Shown piece after piece: positions 20,982-29,787 of a stretch of 64,000 nucleotides of DNA (position 1 is its first letter; the number at the start of each line of letters is the position of its first letter). The notes beneath the pieces were generated by a model that saw nothing but the letters and a program-made list of their open reading frames with translations, was not told the origin of the DNA and did not search any database. This DNA comes from Oxalicibacterium solurbis (GTDB lineage Bacteria > Pseudomonadota > Gammaproteobacteria > Burkholderiales > Burkholderiaceae_D). A program made the translations under genes and the position numbers. The stretch spans positions 434,001-498,000 of the forward strand of contig NZ_BMDP01000003.1 of NCBI RefSeq assembly GCF_014635845.1. Direction: 5' to 3'.

Positions 20982-21548
20982 ATGAAAACAATGCAACAGC
21001 GCAAATCGTTCTGCCCGCTTGCCACCGTTGCCGCCGGCATCGTACTGGCCTTCGGCATGCAGGCGACGGCAAATGCCGCCGATACCGCACCGCCGGCCCC
21101 GCCGCACGATGCCCACAAGATGGAACACGACTGGGCGCGCCATCGCCAGGAATGGATGAAGAAACGGCTGGAAAAGGCGGCCGAACATCTCGGCATCCAG
21201 CCTTCGCAGCAGGAAGCGTGGCAAGGCTATGTGAATGCCGTTGAAAGCCCGATCGGCAACGGCGATGCCGGCAAGCCAGCCGACAGGCCGACCGATGCTG
21301 CCGGCATCGCGCGTCTGCGCGCCGATTTCGCCGCCGCCCATGCAGCCAGGATGATGAATATTGCCAATGCGACCGCGCGGCTGCAGGACGTATTGACGCC
21401 GGAGCAACAGAAGAAATTCAACCGCATGATTGCCCATGCACATCGTCCCGGTCCGCGCCATGCACCCGATGGACATGATGGACGCGAAGACCATCGTCCG
21501 CCGCCACCGCATGACGACATGCTGCTGCACGATCAGGCCCGGCCGTAA
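20982..21548 (+). CDS. Spy/CpxP-like LTXXQ periplasmic protein, histidine-rich C-terminus
   Basis: The product is 188 residues. A signal peptide ends near ATANAADTA (about residue 34). The mature part is helical and carries a family repeat as LTPEQQKKFNRMI (residues about 134-146), with a degenerate first copy at LGIQPSQQEAW. Spy and CpxP are periplasmic chaperones or stress sensors. The last 40 residues are rich in His, Pro and Asp (HDGREDHRPPPPHDD), which suggests metal binding. ATG 20982 follows CAGGA; the longer open frame upstream is antisense to the kinase system. It is divergent from the OmpR-type regulator, as expected for a target gene. Confidence 0.85.
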   Translation: MKTMQQRKSFCPLATVAAGIVLAFGMQATANAADTAPPAPPHDAHKMEHDWARHRQEWMKKRLEKAAEHLGIQPSQQEAWQGYVNAVESPIGNGDAGKPADRPTDAAGIARLRADFAAAHAARMMNIANATARLQDVLTPEQQKKFNRMIAHAHRPGPRHAPDGHDGREDHRPPPPHDDMLLHDQARP

Positions 21549-21611
21549 TCAAACGATATAGCGGTCAACGCAGATCGTTCTGCCGCGTTCCTGTTGCGAG
21601 GAGGATTATCC

Positions 21612-21980
21612 GTGAAACTTGTCAAACCGATACTTGCGCTGGGCTTGCTGGCTGTGGCGCTGAGCGGCAGTACCGCCTGGGCGGGCCGTTACCACAGCCA
21701 CGTCGGTGTCGGCGTGGTGATCGGCGGTCCGGGCTATTGGGGCTATCCGTCGCCGTACTACTACCCGCCGTATCCCTATCCGTATGCGCCGGCACCGGTC
21801 GTCGTCGCGCCTGCCGCCCCGCCGGTCTACATCGAGCAGGCCCAGCCGGCGCCGCCACCGCAATCGCAGCCGACCAACGACTGGTTCTATTGCCGCAAGC
21901 CGGACGGCTATTACCCGTACGTCAAGGAATGTCCGGGCGGCTGGCAGCGCGTTGCGCCGCGTCCGCCGTCGGAACGTTGA
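21612..21980 (+). CDS. Small exported Pro/Tyr-rich envelope protein
   Basis: The 122-residue protein begins at GTG 21612, preceded by GAGGAGGAT. A signal peptide (about 27 residues, ending STAWA) is followed by a Gly/Val stretch, then a Pro/Tyr-rich region and the C-terminal block WFYCRKPDGYYPYVKECPGG, a motif that recurs in uncharacterised proteobacterial envelope proteins. Two cysteines in this block could form a disulfide. It lies 63 bp after the Spy-like gene and 20 bp before a lipoprotein gene, so the three may form a stress-related operon. The function is unknown. Confidence 0.8.
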   Translation: MKLVKPILALGLLAVALSGSTAWAGRYHSHVGVGVVIGGPGYWGYPSPYYYPPYPYPYAPAPVVVAPAAPPVYIEQAQPAPPPQSQPTNDWFYCRKPDGYYPYVKECPGGWQRVAPRPPSER

Positions 21981-22000
21981 TTTGTCTTTGAAAGAAACCC

Positions 22001-22540
22001 ATGTCTCCCATGTTGAAAACGACCGTCGTTGCCCTCACCAGCCTGCTGGCGCTGTCCGCCTGCACCACGGTGCCGACCGGCCCCAGCGTGCTGGTACTGC
22101 CCGGCACCGGCAAGAGCTTCGATCAATTCCGCGCCGACGATGTCGACTGCCGCCAGTACGCGCAATATCAGATGGGCGGTGAAACCGCATCGTCTAATTC
22201 CGTCGATTCCGGCGTGCGCAGCGCAGCGGTCGGCACGGCTGTCGGCGCATTGGCCGGCGCTGCCATCGGCGGCAGCCGCGGCGCAGGTGTCGGTGCCGGC
22301 GTCGGTCTGCTGACCGGCAGTGCCGCCGGCGCCAACGCGGCAGGCGCTTCCGGCTACGCGACGCAGCGGCACTATGACTATGCCTACCAGCAATGCATGT
22401 ATGCGAAGGGTAACCATATTCCGGTGCAAGGACGTTTCGCGTCGCCGTCTTATCAGAATCCGCAATATCAAAATCCGCAGTACACGCCGTCCTACCCGCC
22501 TCCGCCGGGGCCGGGCTACGGCTATCCGCCGGGATATTGA
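22001..22540 (+). CDS. Glycine-zipper lipoprotein
   Basis: The 179-residue protein has a lipoprotein signal with the acylated cysteine C21 in LLALSAC. The central part (about residues 75-115) is a glycine-zipper region with AVGALAGAAIGGSRGAGVG, a type that often inserts in or lines membranes. The C-terminal 45 residues are Pro/Tyr/Asn-rich with a YQNPQYQNPQYTP repeat. It follows the Pro/Tyr-rich gene by 20 bp and is ended by a strong terminator. Related proteins are annotated only as glycine-zipper or YMGG-like envelope proteins; no precise function is known. Confidence 0.8.
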   Translation: MSPMLKTTVVALTSLLALSACTTVPTGPSVLVLPGTGKSFDQFRADDVDCRQYAQYQMGGETASSNSVDSGVRSAAVGTAVGALAGAAIGGSRGAGVGAGVGLLTGSAAGANAAGASGYATQRHYDYAYQQCMYAKGNHIPVQGRFASPSYQNPQYQNPQYTPSYPPPPGPGYGYPPGY

Positions 22541-22584
22541 TCCGGGTTTTTGTTTCCTCCCCTGTCCCATGCGAATGGGTTTTG

Positions 22585-22614
22585 CCCGCGCAGCGCGAGT
22601 TGCGCGGGTTTTTT
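22585..22614 (+). terminator. Rho-independent terminator
   Basis: The stem CCCGCGCA (22585-22592) pairs with TGCGCGGG (22601-22608), with an 8-base loop, followed by six T residues. It closes the Spy-like/lipoprotein gene group. Confidence 0.85.
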
Positions 22615-22864
22615 CATGGCAGGGCCAGGCGCTTGTTTGAGGGAAAAACCGTTTAAAATCGCAGGTTCGATTTCTGTATGGCGCTTCATTGCCAAATACG
22701 ATATTGATATTTCGACATGGCAGGGTGCTGAGGAACACGAAGATGGACATCGCCGGTTTTGAAATTCAAGGCGCTGTACGGTATTGCGCTTTCGCCAGTG
22801 TGCGTAGCAAGCACGCAGCGCACGAGGATGCTGCTGTAGAAGATTTCTAGAATAAGGACATGGA
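22615..22864. other. Intergenic region upstream of the LPS cluster
   Basis: This stretch is more AT-rich than its left flank and holds no gene that can be supported. A weak promoter-like pair, TTGTTT at 22633-22638 and TAAAAT at 22654-22659 with a short 15-bp spacer, is a candidate for the LPS cluster promoter. No JUMPStart or ops-like element was recognised. Confidence 0.4.
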
Positions 22865-23545
22865 ATGATTCCAATATTTATTGGATACGACCCCCGAGAA
22901 GCCGTTGCATATCATGTATGCACCAACAGCATCATTCGACGTGCATCGCAGCCAGTCGCCATTCATCCGCTGGCCTTGCGCAATCTCGGCTTCTATGTGG
23001 AAAAGCATACCGACGGCAGCAATCATTTCATCTATAGCCGTTTTCTGGTGCCGTACCTGACGAATTATCGTGGCTGGGCCATTTTCATGGATGGCGACAT
23101 GCTGCTTCGTGACGATATTTCCAAATTGTGGGCATTGCGTGATCCGTCGAAGGCGGTAATGGTCGTCAAGCATGATTACAAAACACGCATGACGGAAAAA
23201 TACCTAGGTTCGAAGAACGAAAATTATCCGCGCAAGAATTGGTCGAGCGTGGTGCTATGGAATTGCGAACATCCGGCCAACCAGGCATTGACGGCAGATT
23301 TCGTCCAGGGCGCAACGGGGGCGCAATTGCATCGCTTTACCTGGCTCGACGATGAATTGATCGGTTCTCTGCCGATCGAGTGGAACTGGTTGCCGGATGA
23401 GTTCGGTGCCAATGAGGATGCCAAGCTGCTGCATTACACGTTAGGCACGCCTTGCTTCCATGAATTTGCCACCGTACCCATGGCGGATGAGTGGCACAGA
23501 GAACGCATGCTGACCGATTATTCGATCCAGCGCGTTCTGGAGTAG
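22865..23545 (+). CDS. Putative glycosyltransferase with DxD motif (LPS cluster)
   Basis: This 226-residue cytoplasmic protein resembles small GT-A glycosyltransferases. It begins MIPIFIGYDPREAVAYHV, a nucleotide-sugar-binding start seen in this group, and has the metal-binding motif MDGDM (D76, D78). No membrane segment or signal is visible. AAGGA precedes the start. It is the first gene of the LPS block and is less GC-rich than the genes to its left. The sugar transferred and the acceptor are unknown; a core or O-antigen sugar is likely. Confidence 0.75.
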   Translation: MIPIFIGYDPREAVAYHVCTNSIIRRASQPVAIHPLALRNLGFYVEKHTDGSNHFIYSRFLVPYLTNYRGWAIFMDGDMLLRDDISKLWALRDPSKAVMVVKHDYKTRMTEKYLGSKNENYPRKNWSSVVLWNCEHPANQALTADFVQGATGAQLHRFTWLDDELIGSLPIEWNWLPDEFGANEDAKLLHYTLGTPCFHEFATVPMADEWHRERMLTDYSIQRVLE

Positions 23546-23597
23546 TACGCCACAGTCCGTACGACATCTCGCGTTTCCACCTCTTCCTGTGCTTTCT

Positions 23598-24647
23598 ATG
23601 CCCGATTCCGGCACTGTCTGCGTTTATTTTGTCGCATCGCCACTGCAATATCTGGCGGCACGCTGCATCGCCCGGCAGATTGAAAAGGGAGCGCGGCAGG
23701 TTCTGGTCTGGTACAAGCCCGGCCTGAAATCTGTCATCGTTCCGGATGAATGGGATGCCTGTACGTACATGCCGTGGCCGCGTTGGGAGCCGATGCCTGG
23801 CCCGTTCGGCCGGCTGCGCCAGCTGCGTGCCAATATCCGCATGGTCGCGGCTCTTGTCGGCCGCTGCGACAATCTGATTCTGCATAGCGCTGTCTTCGAT
23901 ACCGAATCGATCAATTACTTCCTGCGTGCGTTGCCCGCCATGTCTGGTGCGCGATCCATGCATGCGCGTATTTTGCCAGACGGGCTGATCAGCACGCGAC
24001 GCTATCAGCTCAATCTGCATAAGCGCATTGCGCAACGCGTGCGCGGCTTGCGTCGGCTTGCAGCCCCCGAGCTGGTTTACAGCCGGTTCAAGGGCGATCG
24101 CATCGGTTCGGATGCCGATTTTGTCGATCGCATATATGTTCTGCCAGGTTTGCCGAATGAATACCCGGCGAGCAAGACGGTTGTCTTGCCGCCGCTGGTT
24201 GATATACGCGATGTTTCGGATGATGTCCTGGTTTCCCGGGATGCGCGCGCCAGACGCGCCTTGGTTGTCGGTCAGCCGCTCGTCGACAAGGGGCACATGA
24301 ATGAGGCCGATGCAGCCAGGACGACGATGGAAATCCACGATTATCTGGTGGAGCAAGGCATAACGGACGTGGATTACAAGGCACACCCCAAAGACGATGG
24401 CTTCGGTCTGAGGCATCCGGACTATCGTCTGATTGAACCATCGGGAGCGCTCGAATCCTATCTGGCTTCGACGCCCTATGATCTGGTTCTGGGAGTTCGC
24501 TCAACCACGCTGCTGTTTGCGCGCCAGATTTATCCCGCATCGACCAAGGTGATCGGATTCGGATGGGCGCGTATCCGTTTCAAATCCCCAAAAGAAAAAG
24601 ACGATATGACGAAGACATTTCTCGCGTGCGGGGTGGAACTGAGATGA
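23598..24647 (+). CDS. Putative glycosyltransferase, sialyl/polysialyltransferase-like (GT52/GT38-type)
   Basis: The product is 349 residues from ATG 23598 (GTG 23589 is an alternative). The N-terminal sequence VYFVASPLQYLAARCIAR is like the start of bacterial alpha-2,8-polysialyltransferase and GT52 enzymes, and the C-terminal half has DYKAHPKDD followed about 50 residues later by VLGVRSTTLLFA, which resembles the conserved KPHP and S/T-rich motifs of those families. It would transfer a sugar from a CMP- or UDP-donor onto LPS. No sialic acid synthesis genes are in the window, so the donor may differ. The family call is tentative. It overlaps the next gene by 4 bp. Confidence 0.6.
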   Translation: MPDSGTVCVYFVASPLQYLAARCIARQIEKGARQVLVWYKPGLKSVIVPDEWDACTYMPWPRWEPMPGPFGRLRQLRANIRMVAALVGRCDNLILHSAVFDTESINYFLRALPAMSGARSMHARILPDGLISTRRYQLNLHKRIAQRVRGLRRLAAPELVYSRFKGDRIGSDADFVDRIYVLPGLPNEYPASKTVVLPPLVDIRDVSDDVLVSRDARARRALVVGQPLVDKGHMNEADAARTTMEIHDYLVEQGITDVDYKAHPKDDGFGLRHPDYRLIEPSGALESYLASTPYDLVLGVRSTTLLFARQIYPASTKVIGFGWARIRFKSPKEKDDMTKTFLACGVELR

Positions 24648-25945
24648 ATCGCAGTTTCTCTTGCCAATCGTGCAGCCGAGAGCAGGCGTTGCTTAATATA
24701 TGGGCGCTGACAATCTTGGCGATCCTGGTCGTGTTTCCGCGTACAACCGGCTGGATCAGTGCGCCAATCATCATCTGGGGCGTCTACATCGCGATCAAGT
24801 ACAAAATATTTCTGCCGGCAGACCGGTTTTTCCTGGCGATTTGTCTGATTCTTCCCTTATCCATACTGTTCAACATGCCATTTATGGGATGGGATTTGAA
24901 AGCCTTGGCGCGGCCCAACCATTTGGTTGCAGGCTTTTTCATCTATTTGGTGATCGGAAGATATGGACTGCGCCGTAATGTCCTGTTCTGGGGGGCATGT
25001 GCGGCGACGCTGATTGCATTTTGCATTGCACTGTATGAAGTCGTATATCTTGGAAATCCGCGCGTGTTTGGCTTGGCGCATCGATGGAATGCGGTTCCGT
25101 TCGGTAATTTCTCCTTGCTGTTGGCTTTTTTCTGTCTGGCGGGCGCATCGATTGTCTCGCACGACGATTCAAGTCCCTGGCCTCGAGTTGTTCTTGGCCT
25201 CGCCGGATTCGGCTGCGGGTTGGCCGCATCTGTGCTGTCGGGAACGAGGGGAGGATGGCTGGCGATTCCCTTCCTCGTTCTGCTATGCATTTGGTTCAAC
25301 AATCATTTAAGCAAACGTATGCGCGGCATGATGCTGATCGTGCTGCTCGCCGCAATTGTTAGCGTGATGGCGTTGTCGGATCGTATTGCCGGCCGTATCG
25401 AGCAGGCAACCGAGCAGGTTCATGCATATCTGGCGAACCCAACCGATCCGGCTGCACGCAATACGTCTACCGGATTGCGATTGTCCATGTGGCATTGGGG
25501 GATAGAGCGATTCAAGGAGCATCCTTTTACCGGGATCGGCTATTCTTCTTACGAAGATCAGCGGGAAGACGCTGTCCTGGATGCAGAAATGCCAACCAGT
25601 TTTATCCGCTTTGCCAATCTGCATAATGAGGTGATAACGCGTCTGGCATTGGGCGGCTTGCCTGCGGCGATGGCGGTATTTCTTTTCTGGTTCATGGCCT
25701 GGCGATTCTTCGCGACGAAAATGGATCGCCAGAATATTGGCGAACAGCACTATTACGCGCTATGCGGTTTGTTGACCATCGTCGGAACGGGCCTTTTTTC
25801 CATGACGGAATCCTTGTTTGGAACAAGCGCCGGGACGAAAGCGATAATGTTATTGCTCGCGATTCCTGCAGGTGCTGTGCGTTATGCCTGGGCATCGCGG
25901 CAGCATCCATTTGCCGTGTCGCAGACGCAGGCTTCGGCTACCTGA
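24644..25945 (+). CDS. waaL: O-antigen ligase family protein (WaaL-like)
   Basis: This 433-residue polytopic membrane protein has about 10-12 hydrophobic segments and a large periplasmic loop in the second half. The RGGWLA motif and FANLHNEVITRLALGG, with the conserved loop histidine of O-antigen ligases, identify the Wzy_C/WaaL family. The enzyme joins O-antigen (or another glycan) from a lipid carrier to the lipid A core on the periplasmic side. ATG 24644 overlaps the preceding stop codon by 4 bp. A polymerase (Wzy) role cannot be excluded on sequence alone, but the core-LPS neighbours favour ligase. Confidence 0.8.
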   Translation: MNRSFSCQSCSREQALLNIWALTILAILVVFPRTTGWISAPIIIWGVYIAIKYKIFLPADRFFLAICLILPLSILFNMPFMGWDLKALARPNHLVAGFFIYLVIGRYGLRRNVLFWGACAATLIAFCIALYEVVYLGNPRVFGLAHRWNAVPFGNFSLLLAFFCLAGASIVSHDDSSPWPRVVLGLAGFGCGLAASVLSGTRGGWLAIPFLVLLCIWFNNHLSKRMRGMMLIVLLAAIVSVMALSDRIAGRIEQATEQVHAYLANPTDPAARNTSTGLRLSMWHWGIERFKEHPFTGIGYSSYEDQREDAVLDAEMPTSFIRFANLHNEVITRLALGGLPAAMAVFLFWFMAWRFFATKMDRQNIGEQHYYALCGLLTIVGTGLFSMTESLFGTSAGTKAIMLLLAIPAGAVRYAWASRQHPFAVSQTQASAT

Positions 25946-25947
25946 GA

Positions 25948-26988
25948 ATGATGCAAAAAACCCTGATAGTCCATCACCGCAACGGTATCGGCGATCTTGT
26001 ATGGCATGTGCCTTACATCCGTGCGATTGCTCGCGACAGCGCCAACGGCAAGGTTACGGTACTGGCGCGTCCTTCATGCCGTGCGAGAGACCTGCTGGCC
26101 GGGGAATCCTGTGTGGAAGAAGTCATCGAATACGATCGCCGGCCCCGTGGTGGAGGGATGGGGCGTCATGAGGGATTTCGCGGACAATGGCAATTCCTGC
26201 GCATGTTGCGTGGGAAAAAATTCGATCGCATCGTCATTTTTTCCGGACGTACACGGTATGGGTTTCTGGCGTTGCTCGCCGGAATTCCGCAGCGGCTTGG
26301 ATTCGGTTTTGCCGCATGGCAGCGCTTGTTTCTGAACAAACCTCCCTATATAGCGCGCTTTGCAGGTCAAGGGAGCTGGGTCTATCCGGAAGCCACGGAT
26401 TTTGCGGTGGCGCATGGTTTTGTCGAATCGGCGGTCGTTCCCAAGCTGGCAGTGCCGGCTGCACTGGCGGTAGAAGTGGAAGCCGAACTGGCATCCTTGC
26501 CTCATCCGCGGATCGTGTTGGCAATCGGTGCTTCACATCCTCGCAAGAATTGGGGAGGCGAGAAATTTCTGGCCTTGGCCAGAACATTGGTCGCAGCCGG
26601 GAATGGTGTGTTAATTCTAGGTGGGCCGGCTGAACGTGAAGCGGCGGAAGCGGTGTATGCGTGCGATCCGATTCTTCTGGCTGCCGGAACGACGCGTGTC
26701 ATGTGTCAACCTTCGGTACTCCGGTCTGCAGCTGCACTGCAGGTTTGCGATTTTTGCGTCGGCAACGATACGGGCATGCTGAATGTCGCTGTAGCCGTTA
26801 ATGTGCCATCGCTCGGTTTATTCGGCCCGACATTGCCTTTGCAGCATGATCCTTTGCTGCATGGAATTTCAGCACCCGATATGGAGAATATTTCGATGCA
26901 GATGGTGCTGGACCGTCTTGCCTCGTTTTCCATTCCCGTAGCCGCTTTGGATATGCAGAACGATGGAATGCCAGCAGGATTGAACTGA
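25948..26988 (+). CDS. Heptosyltransferase-family (GT9) glycosyltransferase
   Basis: The 346-residue protein has the two-domain GT-B fold of ADP-heptose:LPS heptosyltransferases. The N-terminal motif RNGIGDLVWHVPYIRAI contains the GxGD signature, and the C-terminal domain has VLAIGASHPRKNWGGEKF and VGNDTGMLNVAVAV, the ADP-heptose-binding region. The start at ATG 25948 (an ATG-ATG pair) follows the waaL stop by 2 bp, and its stop overlaps the next start by one base (TGATG). It probably adds a heptose or similar sugar to the LPS core. Which one is not clear from sequence. Confidence 0.82.
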   Translation: MMQKTLIVHHRNGIGDLVWHVPYIRAIARDSANGKVTVLARPSCRARDLLAGESCVEEVIEYDRRPRGGGMGRHEGFRGQWQFLRMLRGKKFDRIVIFSGRTRYGFLALLAGIPQRLGFGFAAWQRLFLNKPPYIARFAGQGSWVYPEATDFAVAHGFVESAVVPKLAVPAALAVEVEAELASLPHPRIVLAIGASHPRKNWGGEKFLALARTLVAAGNGVLILGGPAEREAAEAVYACDPILLAAGTTRVMCQPSVLRSAAALQVCDFCVGNDTGMLNVAVAVNVPSLGLFGPTLPLQHDPLLHGISAPDMENISMQMVLDRLASFSIPVAALDMQNDGMPAGLN

Positions 26989-28025
26989 TGCATCGCGTCC
27001 TCATCGTCCGCACCTCCGCCATCGGCGACGTCGTCTTCGCCTCGCCGATCGCTGAAGCAATCAAGCGCACCTATCCGCAAGCGCATATCGCATGGCTGGT
27101 CGAACCTGGAATCGATGCATTGCTACGTCCCGATCCGCACATCGATGAACGGATTCTGTGGCCGAAAGCCGAATGGCAGGAATTGTGGCGCGATGGAAAG
27201 CGGATGGAGGTATTCCGCCGTTTGCGTGCATTCCGCACGATGCTGCGCGAGCAGGATTTCGATGTTGCGCTCGATCTGCAGGGTTTGCTGAAAAGCGGTG
27301 TGCTGACGTGGCTGACCGGCGCACCGCGGCGTGTCGGCCTCGGTTCGCGCGAAGGAAGCCAATGGCTGATGACGGAAGTCGTGCCGCGTGGCGGCGATTC
27401 GGCGCGGATCAGTTCCGAATATCTTTATCTGGCAGAGCAGCTTGGATTGGATGTCGGCGATTTCATGCCGCGTCTGCATCTTGATCCGAATATCGAAGCG
27501 CGCGCACTGGAACGTCTTGCAGCGCACGGTTTGGCACCGGGGAAATATGCCGTCTTCGCCGCCTTTACGACGCGCCCGCAGAAACACTGGTTCGTCGATG
27601 CGTGGCAACAGCTCGCACCGATGGTGAAACGGCAGGCCGGACTGATACCGATCCTGCTTGGCGGCCCGGCCGATCGCGAAGCGGCGGCGGAACTGGCGAG
27701 CGGTGCACCGGATATCGTCAATCTGGTCGGTCAGACCAATCTGCCGGAAGCGGCGGTCTTGATCCGTCATGCCGGTGCCGTGATCGGTGTTGATACCGGT
27801 CTGACGCACATGGGTATCGCATTCGCACGGCCGACGGTGGCGATCTTCGGTTCGACCTGCCCTTATACAAATACCGGCCGCGATAACGCGCGCGTGATCT
27901 GGCTCGGCCTGCCCTGCTCTCCCTGCCGGCGCAAGCCCACCTGCGGCGGCGCGTGGACTTGCCTGCGCGACATCAGCGCCGAGCGCGTGATGCTGGAACT
28001 GCAAATGGCGATGGAGCCGGCATGA
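26988..28025 (+). CDS. waaC: LPS heptosyltransferase, WaaC-like (GT9)
   Basis: This 345-residue GT9 enzyme begins MHRVLIVRTSAIGDVVFASP, the WaaC/WaaF-type start with the catalytic aspartate of the IGDV motif. Later motifs are LDLQGLLKSG, FTTRPQKHWF and GVDTGLTHMGIAFARPTVAIFGST, all in the ADP-heptose-binding domain. The C-terminal CSPCRRKPTCGG segment, with three cysteines, resembles those in heptosyltransferase I. It would add the first heptose to the Kdo of the inner core. The one-base overlap with the previous gene and the 4-bp overlap with the next show tight coupling. WaaC versus WaaF is a judgement from the KSG/GVDTGLTH pattern. Confidence 0.8.
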   Translation: MHRVLIVRTSAIGDVVFASPIAEAIKRTYPQAHIAWLVEPGIDALLRPDPHIDERILWPKAEWQELWRDGKRMEVFRRLRAFRTMLREQDFDVALDLQGLLKSGVLTWLTGAPRRVGLGSREGSQWLMTEVVPRGGDSARISSEYLYLAEQLGLDVGDFMPRLHLDPNIEARALERLAAHGLAPGKYAVFAAFTTRPQKHWFVDAWQQLAPMVKRQAGLIPILLGGPADREAAAELASGAPDIVNLVGQTNLPEAAVLIRHAGAVIGVDTGLTHMGIAFARPTVAIFGSTCPYTNTGRDNARVIWLGLPCSPCRRKPTCGGAWTCLRDISAERVMLELQMAMEPA

Positions 28026-29113
28026 AGATCCTGCACGTCGAGGCCGGTAAGTTCTATTACGGGGGAGCGCGCCAGGTCGCGTACATCATCGAAGGTTTGG
28101 CTGCGCGCGGCGTGCAGAATGTGCTGGCTTGTCCGATCGATGCCGATATCGCTTCTGCCGTCGGCAATGCGGCCAAGGTGTGTGAATTGCGGATGGGCGG
28201 CGATGCCGACGTCGGCATGGCATGGCGGCTGGCGCAGCTGATTCGAGCCGAACAGCCGGACATCGTTCATCTGCACAGCCGGCGTGGCGCGGATACCTGG
28301 GGCGGGCTGGCCGCACGCTGGACCGGCACGCCATGTGTGCTGTCGCGCCGTGTCGACAACCCGGAGGCGCGCTGGCAAGTCGCGCTCAAGTATCGGCTTT
28401 ACGATTACGTCATCACGATTTCCGAAGGCATACGTCGCGTATTGCTCGATGAGGGATTGGCGCCGCAGAAGGTGACTTGCGTGCGCAGCGCCGTCGATGC
28501 GCAACCCTATCTGCATGCAGTGGACCGCGCTGCATTCATGCATGAATTCGGCTTGCCGCCACAGGCGATCGTCGTCGGCATGGTGGCGCAGTTGATTCCA
28601 CGTAAGGGGCATCGCTATCTGATCGAGGCAGTCGCGGTATTGCGCGAACATTATCCCGATCTGCGCGTGCTGTTTTTCGGTCGCGGGCCGTTGCAATCCG
28701 AGCTTGAGAACGAAATCGCGCAGGCCGGGCTGGCAGATGTCATTCGTCTTGCCGGTTTTCGCAACGATCTGCCGCAATGGCTGGGCGGGCTGGACATCCT
28801 TGCGCATCCGGCTGACATGGAAGGGCTGGGCGTATCGCTGCTGCAGGCGTCTGCCGCCGGCGTGCCCATCATCACCAGCCGCGCCGGCGGATTGCCGGAA
28901 GCGGTGGCCGACAACGTCAGCGGCCTGCTGATTCCGCCGGGTGATGTGGCGGCATTGACGCAGTCGCTGCGCCGCCTGCTGGACGATGCCGGATTGCGCC
29001 GGCAGATGGGGGAAGCAGGCCGTGCGCGCATTCTGGCCGAATTCTCGATCGACGCGATGGTGGAAGGCAATCTGGCCGTCTATCGTCAGGTACTGGCGAA
29101 GCGTGGCCGATAG
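28022..29113 (+). CDS. GT4-family glycosyltransferase (LPS core)
   Basis: The 363-residue protein has the GT-B architecture: an N-terminal Rossmann domain with GGARQVAYIIEGLAARG, an LHSRRGADTWGG acceptor-side motif, and a C-terminal donor domain with LFFGRGPLQSELE and a sugar-nucleotide-binding helix EGLGVSLLQASAAGVP. In the usual EX7E motif the second Glu is Gln here. ATG 28022 overlaps the preceding stop by 4 bp. It is likely to add a core sugar; the donor is unknown. gmhA lies 108 bp downstream. Confidence 0.82.
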   Translation: MKILHVEAGKFYYGGARQVAYIIEGLAARGVQNVLACPIDADIASAVGNAAKVCELRMGGDADVGMAWRLAQLIRAEQPDIVHLHSRRGADTWGGLAARWTGTPCVLSRRVDNPEARWQVALKYRLYDYVITISEGIRRVLLDEGLAPQKVTCVRSAVDAQPYLHAVDRAAFMHEFGLPPQAIVVGMVAQLIPRKGHRYLIEAVAVLREHYPDLRVLFFGRGPLQSELENEIAQAGLADVIRLAGFRNDLPQWLGGLDILAHPADMEGLGVSLLQASAAGVPIITSRAGGLPEAVADNVSGLLIPPGDVAALTQSLRRLLDDAGLRRQMGEAGRARILAEFSIDAMVEGNLAVYRQVLAKRGR

Positions 29114-29221
29114 CAAAGTCGATAACTTTCACGCGAGCCCGACTGCCGGAACGGGTATCATCCCGACAGGAAAGCAGGACAAGACAGCCCGAGCGGCAAC
29201 AACATTTTCGATTTGATTACG

Positions 29222-29785
29222 ATGAACAATCTCGAACTCTTGCGCGGCGCCTTGAGCGCCCACCAGCAGACGATGCAGCAGCTGGAAGCACTGCTGCCGA
29301 AAATCGACGAAGTGGGCCAGGTCATGCGCACCTGCCTGCAGCGCGGTAACAAGATCCTGCTGATGGGCAATGGCGGCAGCGCCGCCGATTCGCAGCATAT
29401 CGCTGCCGAAATCGTCGGCCGCTACAAGCGTGAACGGCGCGGTCTGCCGGCGATTGCGCTGACGACAGACTCGTCGATTCTCACCGCTGTTGGCAATGAC
29501 TACGGTTTCGATCAGGTGTTCTCGCGTCAGGTGGAAGCCTTGTGCGATGAACAGGATGTAGTCGTCGGCATCTCGACGTCGGGTAACAGCGGCAATGTAG
29601 TCAAGGCGATCGAAGTAGCGAAGGAACGCGGCGCCATCACCGTGCTGTTCTCCGGCAATACCGGCGGCAAGCTGGCCGGCATGTGCGACTATAGCCTGAT
29701 CGTGCCGGCCAAGGAAACGGCGCGCATCCAGGAAGCGCATCTGTTCATCGCGCACAGCGTCTGCGAAATCATGGATCTGGAGTAA
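29222..29785 (+). CDS. gmhA: Phosphoheptose isomerase GmhA
   Basis: This 187-residue enzyme converts sedoheptulose 7-phosphate to D-glycero-D-manno-heptose 7-phosphate, the first step of ADP-heptose synthesis. The SIS-domain motifs [15 protein letters not shown] and STSGNSGNV, with serines that bind the sugar phosphate, are complete. ATG 29222 was chosen over the TTG at 29213. hldE follows after 2 bp, so the first three enzyme activities of the heptose pathway except the phosphatase are encoded together. Confidence 0.93.
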   Translation: MNNLELLRGALSAHQQTMQQLEALLPKIDEVGQVMRTCLQRGNKILLMGNGGSAADSQHIAAEIVGRYKRERRGLPAIALTTDSSILTAVGNDYGFDQVFSRQVEALCDEQDVVVGISTSGNSGNVVKAIEVAKERGAITVLFSGNTGGKLAGMCDYSLIVPAKETARIQEAHLFIAHSVCEIMDLE

Positions 29786-29787
29786 GC

